The notes below the pieces were generated by a model that saw only the letters and a program-made list of their open reading frames with translations, did not search any database and had not been told where the DNA came from. From Candidatus Falkowbacteria bacterium HGW-Falkowbacteria-2 (GTDB lineage: Bacteria > Patescibacteriota > Patescibacteriia > Patescibacteriales > UBA12465): a DNA stretch of 9,937 nt. Position numbers and translations under genes: made by a program. Where the stretch lies: assembly GCA_002841655.1 (NCBI GenBank), contig PHAH01000025.1:1-9937 (forward strand), in the 5' to 3' direction. Below, piece by piece: positions 1 through 8,500 of the stretch (within the stretch, counting starts at the first letter, position 1; every line of letters begins with the position of its first letter).

Positions 1-1444
1 TAAAGGGCCAAATTGCAATCTTGAGTAACTGCACCATCGCCCCGGCACCAATCGCGGCGGCTGCGAACTTAGTAACGGAAACGAATATCTTATCAAGATC
101 CAAAGAACCGACTTGATAGTATAGCCACAACCAAAGACACATAAAATTGAAAATGCTGGCAATCGAGAAAGCTAAAGCTAAACCGGCAACACCGAAGTAG
201 CCTCTCAGCACATACGCCAGGATAATATTCAGAGCGACCGAAGCCATGCTCAGCAAGAATGGGGTCCAAGAATTTCGTCGTGCATAAAACACGCGCACAA
301 GTAACGGGATGGTAGCCTGCGCAAACAAACTAAGCGCAAAGAATCCTAAAGTATTCATCGTTAATATCGTGTCATTCCAATCAAAATTTCCACTTCCCAA
401 AATAACGCGAATTATCTGCGCGCGAAGAGTGATTAACAAAACTGATGCCGGGATAATAAAAAATAATATTTGCCTGATAGTTGAAGAGAAGCGACTTTTT
501 AGCTCTTCAATACGATAGGCATTCTCCGAGAGAAACGGAAAGGCTGCTACCGCAAAGGAAATACCAAAAACGCCTAAAGGAAATGACTGTAAATTGTTAG
601 CTAAATTAAAAATCGACAACGAGCCAGACTCAAGTGTGGACGCCAACACTGTCATCGCCAATAAATTAACTTGAGTAATCGCTAGAGTTAAGGTTCGTGG
701 TCCCATCATCCGCGCAATTTGGCGAAGACCGGAGTCAGCGAAATCTAAAACTAGCCGATAGCTGAAGCCCAGACGGAAAACAGCCGGCACCTGCACCGCA
801 AAATGCATAGAAGCCCCGAGCACTACGCCCCAGGCAAGCCCAGCAAGACCTAAGGCTGGTTCCAAGTATAAGGCACCAATGATAATGCCGACATTATAAA
901 ATATCGGTGACAAGGAATAAACAAAAAACTGCTTGTAGCTCTGAAGGATGCCACCAAGAACTCCAGACATACCAAGAAACAGGGGTGATAAAAACATGAT
1001 GCGGCTAAGATTGGCAACCTGTTGTTGTGCTTCAAAGCTCAATCCGGGAGCGACAAAGCGTGTGAGTGGCTCAGCAAAAATAATACCGACAACGGAAAGC
1101 CCAAGTAATAAAAGCACTAAAGCATTAAAGACGTTACTCGCCAAACAAACAAGTTTTTCCCTGTCTTCTGCTCCGCTCTCTGCTTTCTTAATCATCTCAG
1201 AAAATACTGGGATAAAGCCGGCGGACAAGGCACCTAGAACTAATAAATTAAAAATAAAGTCCGGGACTCGAAAAGCGGCATAATAGATGTCCAGACTTTC
1301 TCCGGCTCCAAACCTTCCAGCCAAGATATGATCGCGGACAACCCCAAGTAGGCGCGAAGCGATTGAAAATATTGCCACCAAAAAGGCAGCACTAGTTATA
1401 TTGCTCATGGGACGGTTTACCAGCCGACTAAGAAATACATTCAT
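1..1444 (-). CDS. murJ: MurJ/MviN-family lipid flippase homologue, C terminus cut by window edge
   Basis: Multi-spanning membrane protein of the MOP superfamily. The known role of MurJ is to flip lipid II across the inner membrane for peptidoglycan synthesis. The open frame gives 481 residues with no stop before the left edge; the family is usually a little over 500, so a short C-terminal part is missing. The N terminus carries the MviN signature: SRLLG at 30-34, VRD at 36-38, RFGAG at 44-48, LD at 51-52 and GALSAGFIPVF at 71-81. A central block at 248-306 (starting MGP, with SFPLGVFG at 287-294) aligns without gaps to my recalled E. coli sequence. R31, R37 and D52 match E. coli R18, R24 and D39. 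R52, E57 and R270 are replaced by F65, L70 and N284. The start is ATG, 2 nt after the upstream TAA with only a weak AAG upstream, so coupling is likely. An internal ATG (residue 13) would match the E. coli N terminus better. Family assignment is strong; lipid II as substrate is less sure. Confidence 0.9.
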   Translation of the reverse strand, partial: MNVFLSRLVNRPMSNITSAAFLVAIFSIASRLLGVVRDHILAGRFGAGESLDIYYAAFRVPDFIFNLLVLGALSAGFIPVFSEMIKKAESGAEDREKLVCLASNVFNALVLLLLGLSVVGIIFAEPLTRFVAPGLSFEAQQQVANLSRIMFLSPLFLGMSGVLGGILQSYKQFFVYSLSPIFYNVGIIIGALYLEPALGLAGLAWGVVLGASMHFAVQVPAVFRLGFSYRLVLDFADSGLRQIARMMGPRTLTLAITQVNLLAMTVLASTLESGSLSIFNLANNLQSFPLGVFGISFAVAAFPFLSENAYRIEELKSRFSSTIRQILFFIIPASVLLITLRAQIIRVILGSGNFDWNDTILTMNTLGFFALSLFAQATIPLLVRVFYARRNSWTPFLLSMASVALNIILAYVLRGYFGVAGLALAFSIASIFNFMCLWLWLYYQVGSLDLDKIFVSVTKFAAAAIGAGAMVQLLKIAIWPF

Positions 1445-1446
1445 AA

Positions 1447-3009
1447 TTATTCTTGCTTTAATTGATCAAGCATGCGCGCGGCTTCTGTATGGCGCGGATT
1501 GACCCGCAGGGTTTCTTGCCAGAGCCTCGCTGCCTCGCTATATCTTCTCTTATGATAGTATACACGACCTAGGTTAAAATAGGCGACATCATAGCCTGGG
1601 TTAACTTCAAGTTCCCTCTTTAACTCAATCTCTGCTCGCCACCAATCTTCACGATCAATATAAATAGCTGCCAGATTATTGTGAGCCATTGGTTCTTGCG
1701 GATTAAGACGCAGAGCCTCACGATAGCGATACTCAGCAGCGATGGCGTCCCCGTCAAGATAATACATCGCCCCAAGATTACGTTGCACTAAAGGTGAGTG
1801 AGGTGAGGTCTTAGCCGCATGCTCCCAGAAAGCTAAACGATTACGGAAGTTGCCACTGTGCTGCCAGGCTAGTAACAGTAGAATAATCACCCCTAATCCC
1901 AGTAACCGGCGACGCCATTCGACATTAAGACGATACCAATAGCCTTCGCTTTCTCCAAGAATGAGTAATAGTCCAAAAATCGGCACGTAGAGGCGATGTT
2001 CCATGAAGTTGCGATACAAATCAGAGTCAGGACGAGACGATCCTAGCACCAACAAGGGCCAAAACCATAATAGGCCATATATGAGTCGTTGCCATTTCCA
2101 GGGACGCGCCATTATTAATAGCGCCCCAATCATCAGGGTTGCCGCGATCCCGTATAACCAGGTCGTATCAGCTGGCACTGGGTATACAGAAAGATTAAAG
2201 GGCAAGATACTTTTGCCCAAGTATACCACCGGCGAAAATAAATTTGAAAGTAGCGAATCAAATATCGCACTGCTCTCCCCATTAAGTACCGCCGCTCGTA
2301 GCAAGTACCAAATAATTCCTCCAGCCGTTGCGCCTGCAGCCGCTAATCCCAACTTCAGCCAACTAAAAAAGGGGCGCTCATACAGCCACACCCAGCCCAA
2401 AGCTAAGAATGGTAAAAGAGCTGAAGTCTCTTTAGTGAGTAAAGCTAACAGGAAAAAGAGCCAGGAGAAACCCAAATCACGTCCCTTTTCCGCTCGAAAC
2501 CAACGAGATAAAAATATTAGAGTTGAAAAAATGAAAATAGCCGTCAAGATGTCATTTCTGCCTGGTATCCATACCACCGCTTGTGTTAAAGCGGGATGAA
2601 TGGCAAAGAAAAATGCAAGCCAAAATGCGACCGTCCTTCTAATTCGTGCGCGCTGTAGTAGATTAAATAGCAACCAGACAGCGACAATATGATAAAAGAG
2701 ATTACTGATATGAAAAACCTTCAAACTACCACCACCAATATGCCAATCTAGCGCAAATGACCACGTTAAAATCGGACGATAGTAAAACTTAGCAGCTCCA
2801 AAAAAAACATCGTTTAAAAAAATCTCTGCCGGGTCAGCTCTTTGCAAGATATCAGCTGACTCCATAATCAAGCGCTGGTCATCAAGATAAGTATAATCAA
2901 AAAATACGCTGTGGCCGTACATAAGCAGGGGCACAAGCGCGAATATTAAATAAGCATGCCAGTTCCGCCAGCGATAACGCTCTTTAATTTTTTGCCAAAA
3001 TGAATTCAT
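1447..3009 (-). CDS. GT-C membrane glycosyltransferase-like protein with C-terminal TPR repeats (TMTC-like)
   Basis: Integral membrane protein of 520 aa with about ten hydrophobic segments followed by a TPR domain. Features recall the TMTC/DUF1736 and protein O-mannosyltransferase (GT-C) group: a DD pair (D43-D44, in YLDDQ) in the first external loop, HPALTQAVVWIPGRND at 138-153, KETSALLP at 193-200, and EHRLYVPIFG at 337-346. Three TPR units occupy roughly 405-438, 439-472 and 473-506, each ending near an NP pair. Known GT-C enzymes of this type use a polyprenyl-phosphate sugar as donor and act on the outer face of the membrane. The neighbouring DPM1-like synthase fits that supply. I chose the ATG one base after the GT2 stop (TAA-T-ATG); a TTG 18 nt upstream is in frame and would overlap GT2, but is a weaker choice. 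Neither has a Shine-Dalgarno motif. Acceptor and sugar cannot be read from sequence, and an O-antigen-ligase-like or uncharacterised role remains possible. Confidence 0.83.
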   Translation of the reverse strand: MNSFWQKIKERYRWRNWHAYLIFALVPLLMYGHSVFFDYTYLDDQRLIMESADILQRADPAEIFLNDVFFGAAKFYYRPILTWSFALDWHIGGGSLKVFHISNLFYHIVAVWLLFNLLQRARIRRTVAFWLAFFFAIHPALTQAVVWIPGRNDILTAIFIFSTLIFLSRWFRAEKGRDLGFSWLFFLLALLTKETSALLPFLALGWVWLYERPFFSWLKLGLAAAGATAGGIIWYLLRAAVLNGESSAIFDSLLSNLFSPVVYLGKSILPFNLSVYPVPADTTWLYGIAATLMIGALLIMARPWKWQRLIYGLLWFWPLLVLGSSRPDSDLYRNFMEHRLYVPIFGLLLILGESEGYWYRLNVEWRRRLLGLGVIILLLLAWQHSGNFRNRLAFWEHAAKTSPHSPLVQRNLGAMYYLDGDAIAAEYRYREALRLNPQEPMAHNNLAAIYIDREDWWRAEIELKRELEVNPGYDVAYFNLGRVYYHKRRYSEAARLWQETLRVNPRHTEAARMLDQLKQE

Positions 3010-3010
3010 A

Positions 3011-3724
3011 TTACGGACGATGTCCAAAGAAATATGCTAAAGCTAAGCCAAGAGTCGAAAAGCCATAACGCAAGCTCCTTTTCCAGTTAATTGAAGAGGC
3101 CTCGGGGAAATAACGCACTGGTACCGGAATTTCGCCGATACGCCACTTGCGTGCGCAAATCTGCAATAGAGCTTGTGAGTCGAAAACGAAATCGTCACTC
3201 ATCTTATTTATATCCAGGCTTTCCAATACTACCCGTGAATAAGCTCTCATACCCGTGTGCCATTCAGATAAATTCCGACCAGTGGCTAAATTCTCAATGA
3301 GAGTAAGGAAACGATTAGAGTAATACTTATATCGCGGCATACCGCCTCGCAAAGCCTCCTGGCGCGTTCTGATTCTTGAACCCAACATCACATCAAAGTG
3401 GTCATCTGCTATAAACGAAGCGAAATACGAAACTAAGCGCGGATCATATTGATAATCAGGATGTACCATGACCACTATATCAGCGCCATGCTCCAATGCT
3501 AAGCGATAACAGGTTTTTTGATTACCGCCATACCCCTTATTCTGCTCATGCTCAAAGACAGTAAGCCCTAATCTCTTAGCCACTGCGACCGTCTCGTCGT
3601 GGCTCTTATCATCTACTAAAATAATCTCATCTGTGATTTCAGGTAAGTCGGCCACCGTGCGTTCTAAGGTGCTGGCAGCGTTATAAGCCGGCAACACTAC
3701 AATTATTTTTTTACCGGCGTACAT
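3011..3724 (-). CDS. Family 2 glycosyltransferase, DPM1/DPG-synthase-like (polyprenyl-phosphate sugar synthase)
   Basis: Cytoplasmic GT-A fold enzyme of 237 aa. It probably moves a sugar from a nucleotide donor to a polyprenyl phosphate, as dolichol-phosphate mannose/glucose synthases do. Visible motifs are the N-terminal strand IIVVLPAYNAA (7-17), DDKSHDET at 38-45 (nucleotide binding), HPDYQYDP at 88-95 in the place of the usual DxD segment, GSR at 115-117, SEWHTGMRAYSR at 153-164 and DDFVFD at 177-182. There is no C-terminal transmembrane pair, so it resembles the soluble catalytic DPM1 type rather than the self-anchored GtrB type. The start is a clear ATG that overlaps the end of the 68-aa membrane protein gene by 14 nt, and the stop lies 1 nt before the GT-C gene, so the three are probably co-translated. 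The GT2 family is certain; the exact donor sugar and a polyprenyl-phosphate acceptor are inferred. Confidence 0.92.
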   Translation of the reverse strand: MYAGKKIIVVLPAYNAASTLERTVADLPEITDEIILVDDKSHDETVAVAKRLGLTVFEHEQNKGYGGNQKTCYRLALEHGADIVVMVHPDYQYDPRLVSYFASFIADDHFDVMLGSRIRTRQEALRGGMPRYKYYSNRFLTLIENLATGRNLSEWHTGMRAYSRVVLESLDINKMSDDFVFDSQALLQICARKWRIGEIPVPVRYFPEASSINWKRSLRYGFSTLGLALAYFFGHRP

Positions 3725-3917
3725 AGAGTAATAATAAGATTAAAGAAATAAGCCAGCCGGCCGCTATCAAGGCCGCATTTACAAATAAGCTAAAGAGGCC
3801 TGGGAATAGCGTTTCGACAATAGCGCCCAATACTAATAAAGCTGAAAAGAAATAAAAAGCTTCTTTTACTATAACGGAAATTTTCGGATTTATGATTGTT
3901 GAATCTTTCTTTTCCAT
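3711..3917 (-). CDS. Small two-helix membrane protein, possible anchor subunit for the GT2
   Basis: Unrecognised 68-aa protein. A polar, lysine-containing start of about 18 residues leads into two hydrophobic stretches, roughly 20-38 and 43-65, separated by a short turn with a proline and glycine, and it ends in VRR. The two helices would form a hairpin in the cytoplasmic membrane. The ATG sits 2 nt after the stop of the exported-protein gene, and the last 14 nt overlap the GT2 start, which argues for a real, coupled gene despite its size. The size, two-helix layout and pairing with a DPM1-like enzyme resemble DPM2/DPM3, the small eukaryotic subunits that hold DPM1 at the membrane. I see no residue-level similarity to these, so this is an inference from architecture and position. 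It could equally be an unrelated small membrane protein. Confidence 0.8.
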   Translation of the reverse strand: MEKKDSTIINPKISVIVKEAFYFFSALLVLGAIVETLFPGLFSLFVNAALIAAGWLISLILLLLYVRR

Positions 3918-3919
3918 AT

Positions 3920-5434
3920 TTATAAATTTAACATCAGCTCTCTAATCTTATCCCATAAATTCTTCCCAGAAAATTTGACACTAATCTCTTTAATTTCAAT
4001 CAACCCACCAGCCCCACTATCAAGACGCATTCCTGGTGCCGATAAAATCAAATTGTAGTTACTTTTTTCGCGATAGAAATCACCCGAGGCAAAGATGACA
4101 CTCGATTTCAACCAACCATCCTCAAGTTGTTCCGCCGGCTGATAATCAGCAAAAACATAATCGAGTTGTCCTGAAAGAGGAGCAAAGCGATCTAAGCGCG
4201 GATATTCTGGATTTAGTAATTGTTCGGCCTGAGCAGCGAAAACACCATTGTTCTCCAGCAATACACCGCCACTCGCCAATTCAATTGTTTGGATACCAGC
4301 ACGGTTGCTCTTTACTTCATGCTGTTTATATATTTCACTCAACTCCATTATGGATTCACCAAATCTTATATCCTGTAAAACTGCTGGATCAATTGCCTTA
4401 GCCTGTAAATAAGGAGCATCTGAATATAGGCGAACGGGATCTGCGCCGTCGGGCCAGATCTTGTTAATGGCTGATAAATAGGCTGAGTTCACAGTTAGGT
4501 TTTCTAGCGACAAGTCATCGTTGGCTCTAAACTCCAGACGATATAAACCAGGCTGTAAATCATTACGAGAAATACGAAATGATTCAGGTGCGCTATCTTC
4601 TCCGCTCATCTCTGTTTCTGACCTATCATCCTCAATTTTAACCGATGCCATTGCCCTCTGACCAGAGAAAATCAAAAATTCGGCATCATCCTTTTCAATA
4701 TTATTATTACGATCAAGTAGTCTTCCGCTCACTTCTAAATCATTGCCGCTTAAGTATAAATAAAACTGATGAGCACCGCGAAGAGTATACGGAAGGACTG
4801 TGTTAGAATCTGCCTGGGTCAGAGTCGAGAGATTCAATACCGGCGGGTAGTCCTGCAAGTCGACGTTATACGTACCAATACAATTAACTGACTGACAAAC
4901 AGATTCACCAGTCTGCCATTCATTTAAAAACTCTGAAATTGAAGTAAAGCGATTCTCTTTTTGAAACAGTAACTGTGTATCTTCTTTAATCACATTCCAA
5001 TCAGATAATCCTTTTTCCAGCCAAAGATTATAGATGGGCTGCAAGCGATATCGCCATAACTTAGAATCCGCTAAAAACCCGGCTTCAAAAATGGGTGTTG
5101 AAGAACTTAAGTGCGGGCGATAAACAATTGTCACCTCCGCCTGACTAAAGGCACGAGGCGCAAACACAGAAAGATATACTGGATCAGCTAACAGTAGTAG
5201 CGGTCCCCCGGCGCCGCGAGCCACTCTTTCTCCGGGAGATGCCTGGCCTAAACAGGTGCGATTGAATAAGTTTTCACCTCGTACAGAGAAATCCTGTCGG
5301 CAAGTCCAGTGGCCGGAGGGTGATATTATTTGGAAAGCAAAAAAAACGATAATCAAAGCGATTAAAGTCAACCAGATGCGTCTAGTTCTTTGTTTAAAGT
5401 TAGCCATAAATAGATAAAAATTGAACAGACTCAT
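3920..5434 (-). CDS. Exported membrane-anchored protein of unknown family, beta-rich ectodomain
   Basis: I do not recognise this protein (504 aa from the chosen start). A basic stretch (KQRTRRIW) precedes one hydrophobic helix of about 18 residues (LTLIALIIVFFAFQII), with no lipobox or clear signal-peptidase site. It is therefore probably a type II membrane protein with about 465 residues outside. The ectodomain alternates short hydrophobic strands with polar turns, notably from LRGAHQFYLYLSG to LQPGLYRLEF, which suggests a beta-sandwich. Four cysteines, in WTC, RTC and the close pair VCQSVNC, could form two disulfides. An acidic loop (DDRSETEMSGEDS) interrupts the strand-rich region. Three starts are in frame: GTG at 5443, ATG at 5434 and ATG at 5407. 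I chose 5434 for its weak upstream GAG, but 5407 would put the basic segment at the very N terminus. It is first in the cluster and may be an acceptor or partner of the glycosyltransferases downstream; this is speculative. Confidence 0.82.
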   Translation of the reverse strand: MSLFNFYLFMANFKQRTRRIWLTLIALIIVFFAFQIISPSGHWTCRQDFSVRGENLFNRTCLGQASPGERVARGAGGPLLLLADPVYLSVFAPRAFSQAEVTIVYRPHLSSSTPIFEAGFLADSKLWRYRLQPIYNLWLEKGLSDWNVIKEDTQLLFQKENRFTSISEFLNEWQTGESVCQSVNCIGTYNVDLQDYPPVLNLSTLTQADSNTVLPYTLRGAHQFYLYLSGNDLEVSGRLLDRNNNIEKDDAEFLIFSGQRAMASVKIEDDRSETEMSGEDSAPESFRISRNDLQPGLYRLEFRANDDLSLENLTVNSAYLSAINKIWPDGADPVRLYSDAPYLQAKAIDPAVLQDIRFGESIMELSEIYKQHEVKSNRAGIQTIELASGGVLLENNGVFAAQAEQLLNPEYPRLDRFAPLSGQLDYVFADYQPAEQLEDGWLKSSVIFASGDFYREKSNYNLILSAPGMRLDSGAGGLIEIKEISVKFSGKNLWDKIRELMLNL

Positions 5435-5454
5435 AACTGACACTCATATTACTA

Positions 5455-5483
5455 ATTATACAAGATTTACACAAAAATAACAG
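5455..5483 (-). promoter_or_regulatory. Candidate sigma-70-type promoter for the envelope/glycan cluster
   Basis: On the minus strand there is a perfect TATAAT at 5460-5455. It is directly preceded by TTG, so it is not a canonical extended -10. Seventeen bases further upstream lies CTGTTA (5483-5478), which matches the -35 consensus TTGACA at only three of six positions. Transcription would start near 5448, only a few bases before the earliest possible start codon (GTG at 5443), about 14 nt before the ATG at 5434 and about 41 nt before the ATG at 5407. The position between the rpoC terminator and the first cluster gene supports a real promoter; the poor -35 lowers confidence. Confidence 0.5.
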
Positions 5484-5495
5484 CTTATTTTCATA

Positions 5496-5527
5496 AAAAA
5501 ATCTCCCCGTTTCCGAGGAGATTTTTT
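5496..5527 (-). terminator. Intrinsic terminator of the rpoBC operon
   Basis: The hairpin begins 13 nt after the rpoC stop codon. Read on the minus strand, the left arm AAAAAATCTCCTCG pairs with the right arm CGGGGAGATTTTTT over 14 bp with one T-G wobble, closed by a GAAA (GNRA-type) tetraloop. The right arm runs into a stretch of seven T (5501-5495). This is a textbook Rho-independent terminator. On the plus strand the same arms pair with one mismatch, so it could act weakly in both directions, but no plus-strand gene leads into it. Confidence 0.92.
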
Positions 5528-5540
5528 ATGTGAAGTAAAC

Positions 5541-8500
5541 TTATTTCTTCTTTTCTTCTTGTGCCTGAATAGGTTCGTAAACATCACGTACTTTTTTGCC
5601 CTTATAGCCGGTTCCAGCAGGAATAAGGCAACCGATGATAACGTTTTCCTTCAAACCCTCAAGGAAGTCAATCTTTCCATTTACAGCCGCTTCGATTAAG
5701 ACGCGCGGTGTCTCCTGGAAGGAGGCAGCTGACAAGAAGCTGTCGGTCGTGAGTGAAGCCTTAGTGATACCCATTAACAACCGGTCTCCCTTGGCTGGCA
5801 CCTTCACGGTCAAGTTTGCGTGTTCAAACACTTCAGCCTCAACTGTTTCACCCGGAAGCATTGCGGTGTCTCCTGGATCCTTAATTAAGAAGCGAGAGAA
5901 CATCTGACGAGCAATGACTTCAATGTGCTTATCATTTAAAGGCTGCCCCTGAGAAGAATATACATACTGAATTTCACGGATAATATATTTCTGAGTTTCA
6001 AGTTCGCCCTTCAGTTTATATAACTCACGTAAATCGAGACTGCCTTCGGTAAGCTGAGTTCCCTTTTCAACGGCATCGCCATCCTTAACCATTAACATGG
6101 TTCCCTTCAAGATTGAATATTCTTTAACCTTATCAACCTCTTTAGCGACGCTCACATACTTATCATTGACGGCAATAACGCCTCCATTCTTAGCTTTGAC
6201 TGTTTCGGCGGCAACCTTGAATAATTCTGTTCCCTTAGAAACCTTGTCGCCGTCCTTGACTAGAACTTCGACGATAAGCTTCTTCTTATCTTTCGCGGTC
6301 ATGCCTGTCGCCAACTTCATTTCATTAATCTTCTCAGAGAAATAATATTTTTCCGCTTCCTTGCCACGATAGACAATGCTTAAAATCTTAGCCTGTGGGT
6401 TTGGAACAATAATATCCTTGCCATCCTGGTCCTTAATCGTCTTCTGAGCGAAATCAATCTTGACGCTTCCAGATACATCGGAGATAAGGGCCTTCTTTTT
6501 CGGACTGCGAGCTTCAAAGATTTCTTCAACACGAGGTAAACCTTGCGTGATATCATCCTGACCAGCCACACCACCGGCATGGAAGGTTCTCATCGTTAAC
6601 TGAGTGCCAGGCTCACCGATAGACTGGGCAGCAATAATACCAACAGCTGAGCCAAGCTTAACCTCACGGTTATAAGCAAGGTCCCAACCATAGCACTTGG
6701 CGCAAACTCCTTTATGTAAGTGACAGCTTAAAGCTGAGCGCAATTTGAGGATACCGACATTCTTCTGTTTTAAGTCCTTGGCAACTTCTTCAGTAATTAA
6801 ATCTCCAGACTTGTAAATTGCCTTGCCTTTTTCATCATCAACATCGGTAGCAAGGTAGCGTCCGGTAATTTTCTTATAGAAATCTTCACCAGTTTTATCG
6901 GCCTCAACGCGATTATATGTAACGCCTTTCTTGTCACCGCAATCATCTTCGGTAACGATAACGTCTTGAGCGACGTCAATCAAACGGCGTGTTAGATAAC
7001 CAGCATTAGCGGTTCTAAGCGCGGTATCGGATAGACCTTTACGCACACCGTGAGTGGAAATGAAGTATTCGAGTACACCGAAACCTTCTTTGAAGTTACC
7101 CTTAACTGGTAATTCGATAATAGCGCCAGACGGAGAGGTCACGAGACCCTTCATGCCGAGAATCTGAACTGGCTGTGCCCATGAACCACGGGCGCCAGAA
7201 TCAATCATGGAATAAACAGGAAGAATATCAGCTAAACCAGCCTTACAAACATCAGCTACCTTATCCTTTGTATTAGTCCATTCCTCAATAACCTTGGCGA
7301 GACGTTCACTTTCAGTCAGCAAACCTTCTTCGTACTGCTCCTGAATGATATCAACCTTCTTATTTGCTTCTTCAATTAAGCGATCCTTCTCTGGTAAGCT
7401 CGGCAAATCGCCAAATCCCCAAGAGAGGCCAGACTTCGTAATGAAGGTAAAGCTCTTATTCTTCAAATTATCAATAAATTTAACAGTTTCCTCTTCGGTA
7501 TAAAGACGGAGGGAGTCGCGAATTAAATCTTTCAATTTACCTTTGCCGACGACTTCATTAATATAACGAAGTTTTTCTGGAAGGATGAGATTGAAAATCA
7601 TGCGACCGATAGTAGTGCGGATGCGTTCGCCGTTGAGCTTAATAACAACCGGCTCATGCAGCTTGGCATAACCGTTATCATAGGCCAGTAAGGCGTCACT
7701 ATCATCATAAAAATGCTGCAAATCCTTATCAGGAATATTCTTCATCTTCGGATCTTCCAGGGTAATATAATATGTGCCCCAAACGATATCCTGACCAGGA
7801 GCAACGATAGGATCACCAGTAGCTGGCTTTAAGAGGTTATGAGATGAAAGCATTAAGGTTGCCGCTTCGTGCTTAGCTTCCTTAGTTAACGGTACGTGAA
7901 CAGCCATCTGGTCACCGTCAAAGTCAGCGTTAAAAGCAGTACAAACAAGCGGATGAATCTGAATCGCCTTACCTTCAATCAGAATAGGCTTAAAGGCCTG
8001 AATACCGAGGCGATGTAAAGTTGGAGCACGATTCAGTAAGACGTATGCTTCTTTAACTGTTTCTTCTAAAATATCCCAAACTTCGTCGTGACCAGCTTCA
8101 ATATAGCGAGAAGCACTGCGAACGTTATGGACGATTTCGCGCTTAATCAGTTGAGAGATAATAAATGGCTTGAATAATTCGAGGGCCATGATTTTCGGCA
8201 AACCGCACTGGTCAAGATTCAATTTCGGGTTAACAACGATAACGCTACGACCAGAGTAGTCGACGCGTTTACCGAGTAAGTTCTGACGGAAGCGACCCTG
8301 TTTGCCCTTCAAGCCATCAGCTAAAGACTTAAGTTGTCTCTTCTGACCTGTTGAAGCGGTCACAGTCTTAGTGTGGCGAGCAGAGTTATCAATCAAAGCA
8401 TCCACGGCTTCCTGCAACATGCGCTTCTCATTGCGGCAAATAACTTCGGGTGCATTCAAATCAATTAATTGCTTTAAGCGATTGTTGCGGTTAATAACAC

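Noticed and set aside
948..1283. 111-codon open frame on the plus strand
   Set aside because: It is antisense to the murJ-like gene, whose MviN signature is coded by the same bases; the composition (Ser, Thr, Lys, Pro-rich) is typical of a shadow frame.
2003..2599. 198-codon open frame on the plus strand
   Set aside because: It lies entirely antisense to the GT-C gene, whose reading frame has clear family motifs. The plus-strand translation is low in hydrophobic order, has no recognisable domain and no promoter or RBS.
3440..3463. Loss of the DxD motif in the GT2 (HPDYQYDP instead of a D-x-D segment)
   Set aside because: The HPDYQYDP form still offers D90 and D94, and I recall it as a recurrent variant in this GT2 subgroup, so it does not indicate an inactive enzyme.
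6546..6580. Apparent extra residue at the RpoC trigger loop tip (GGVAGQDDITQG)
   Set aside because: It is one residue longer than Bacillus but the same length as in Thermus by recalled sequence, so it is ordinary variation and not an SI3-type insertion.
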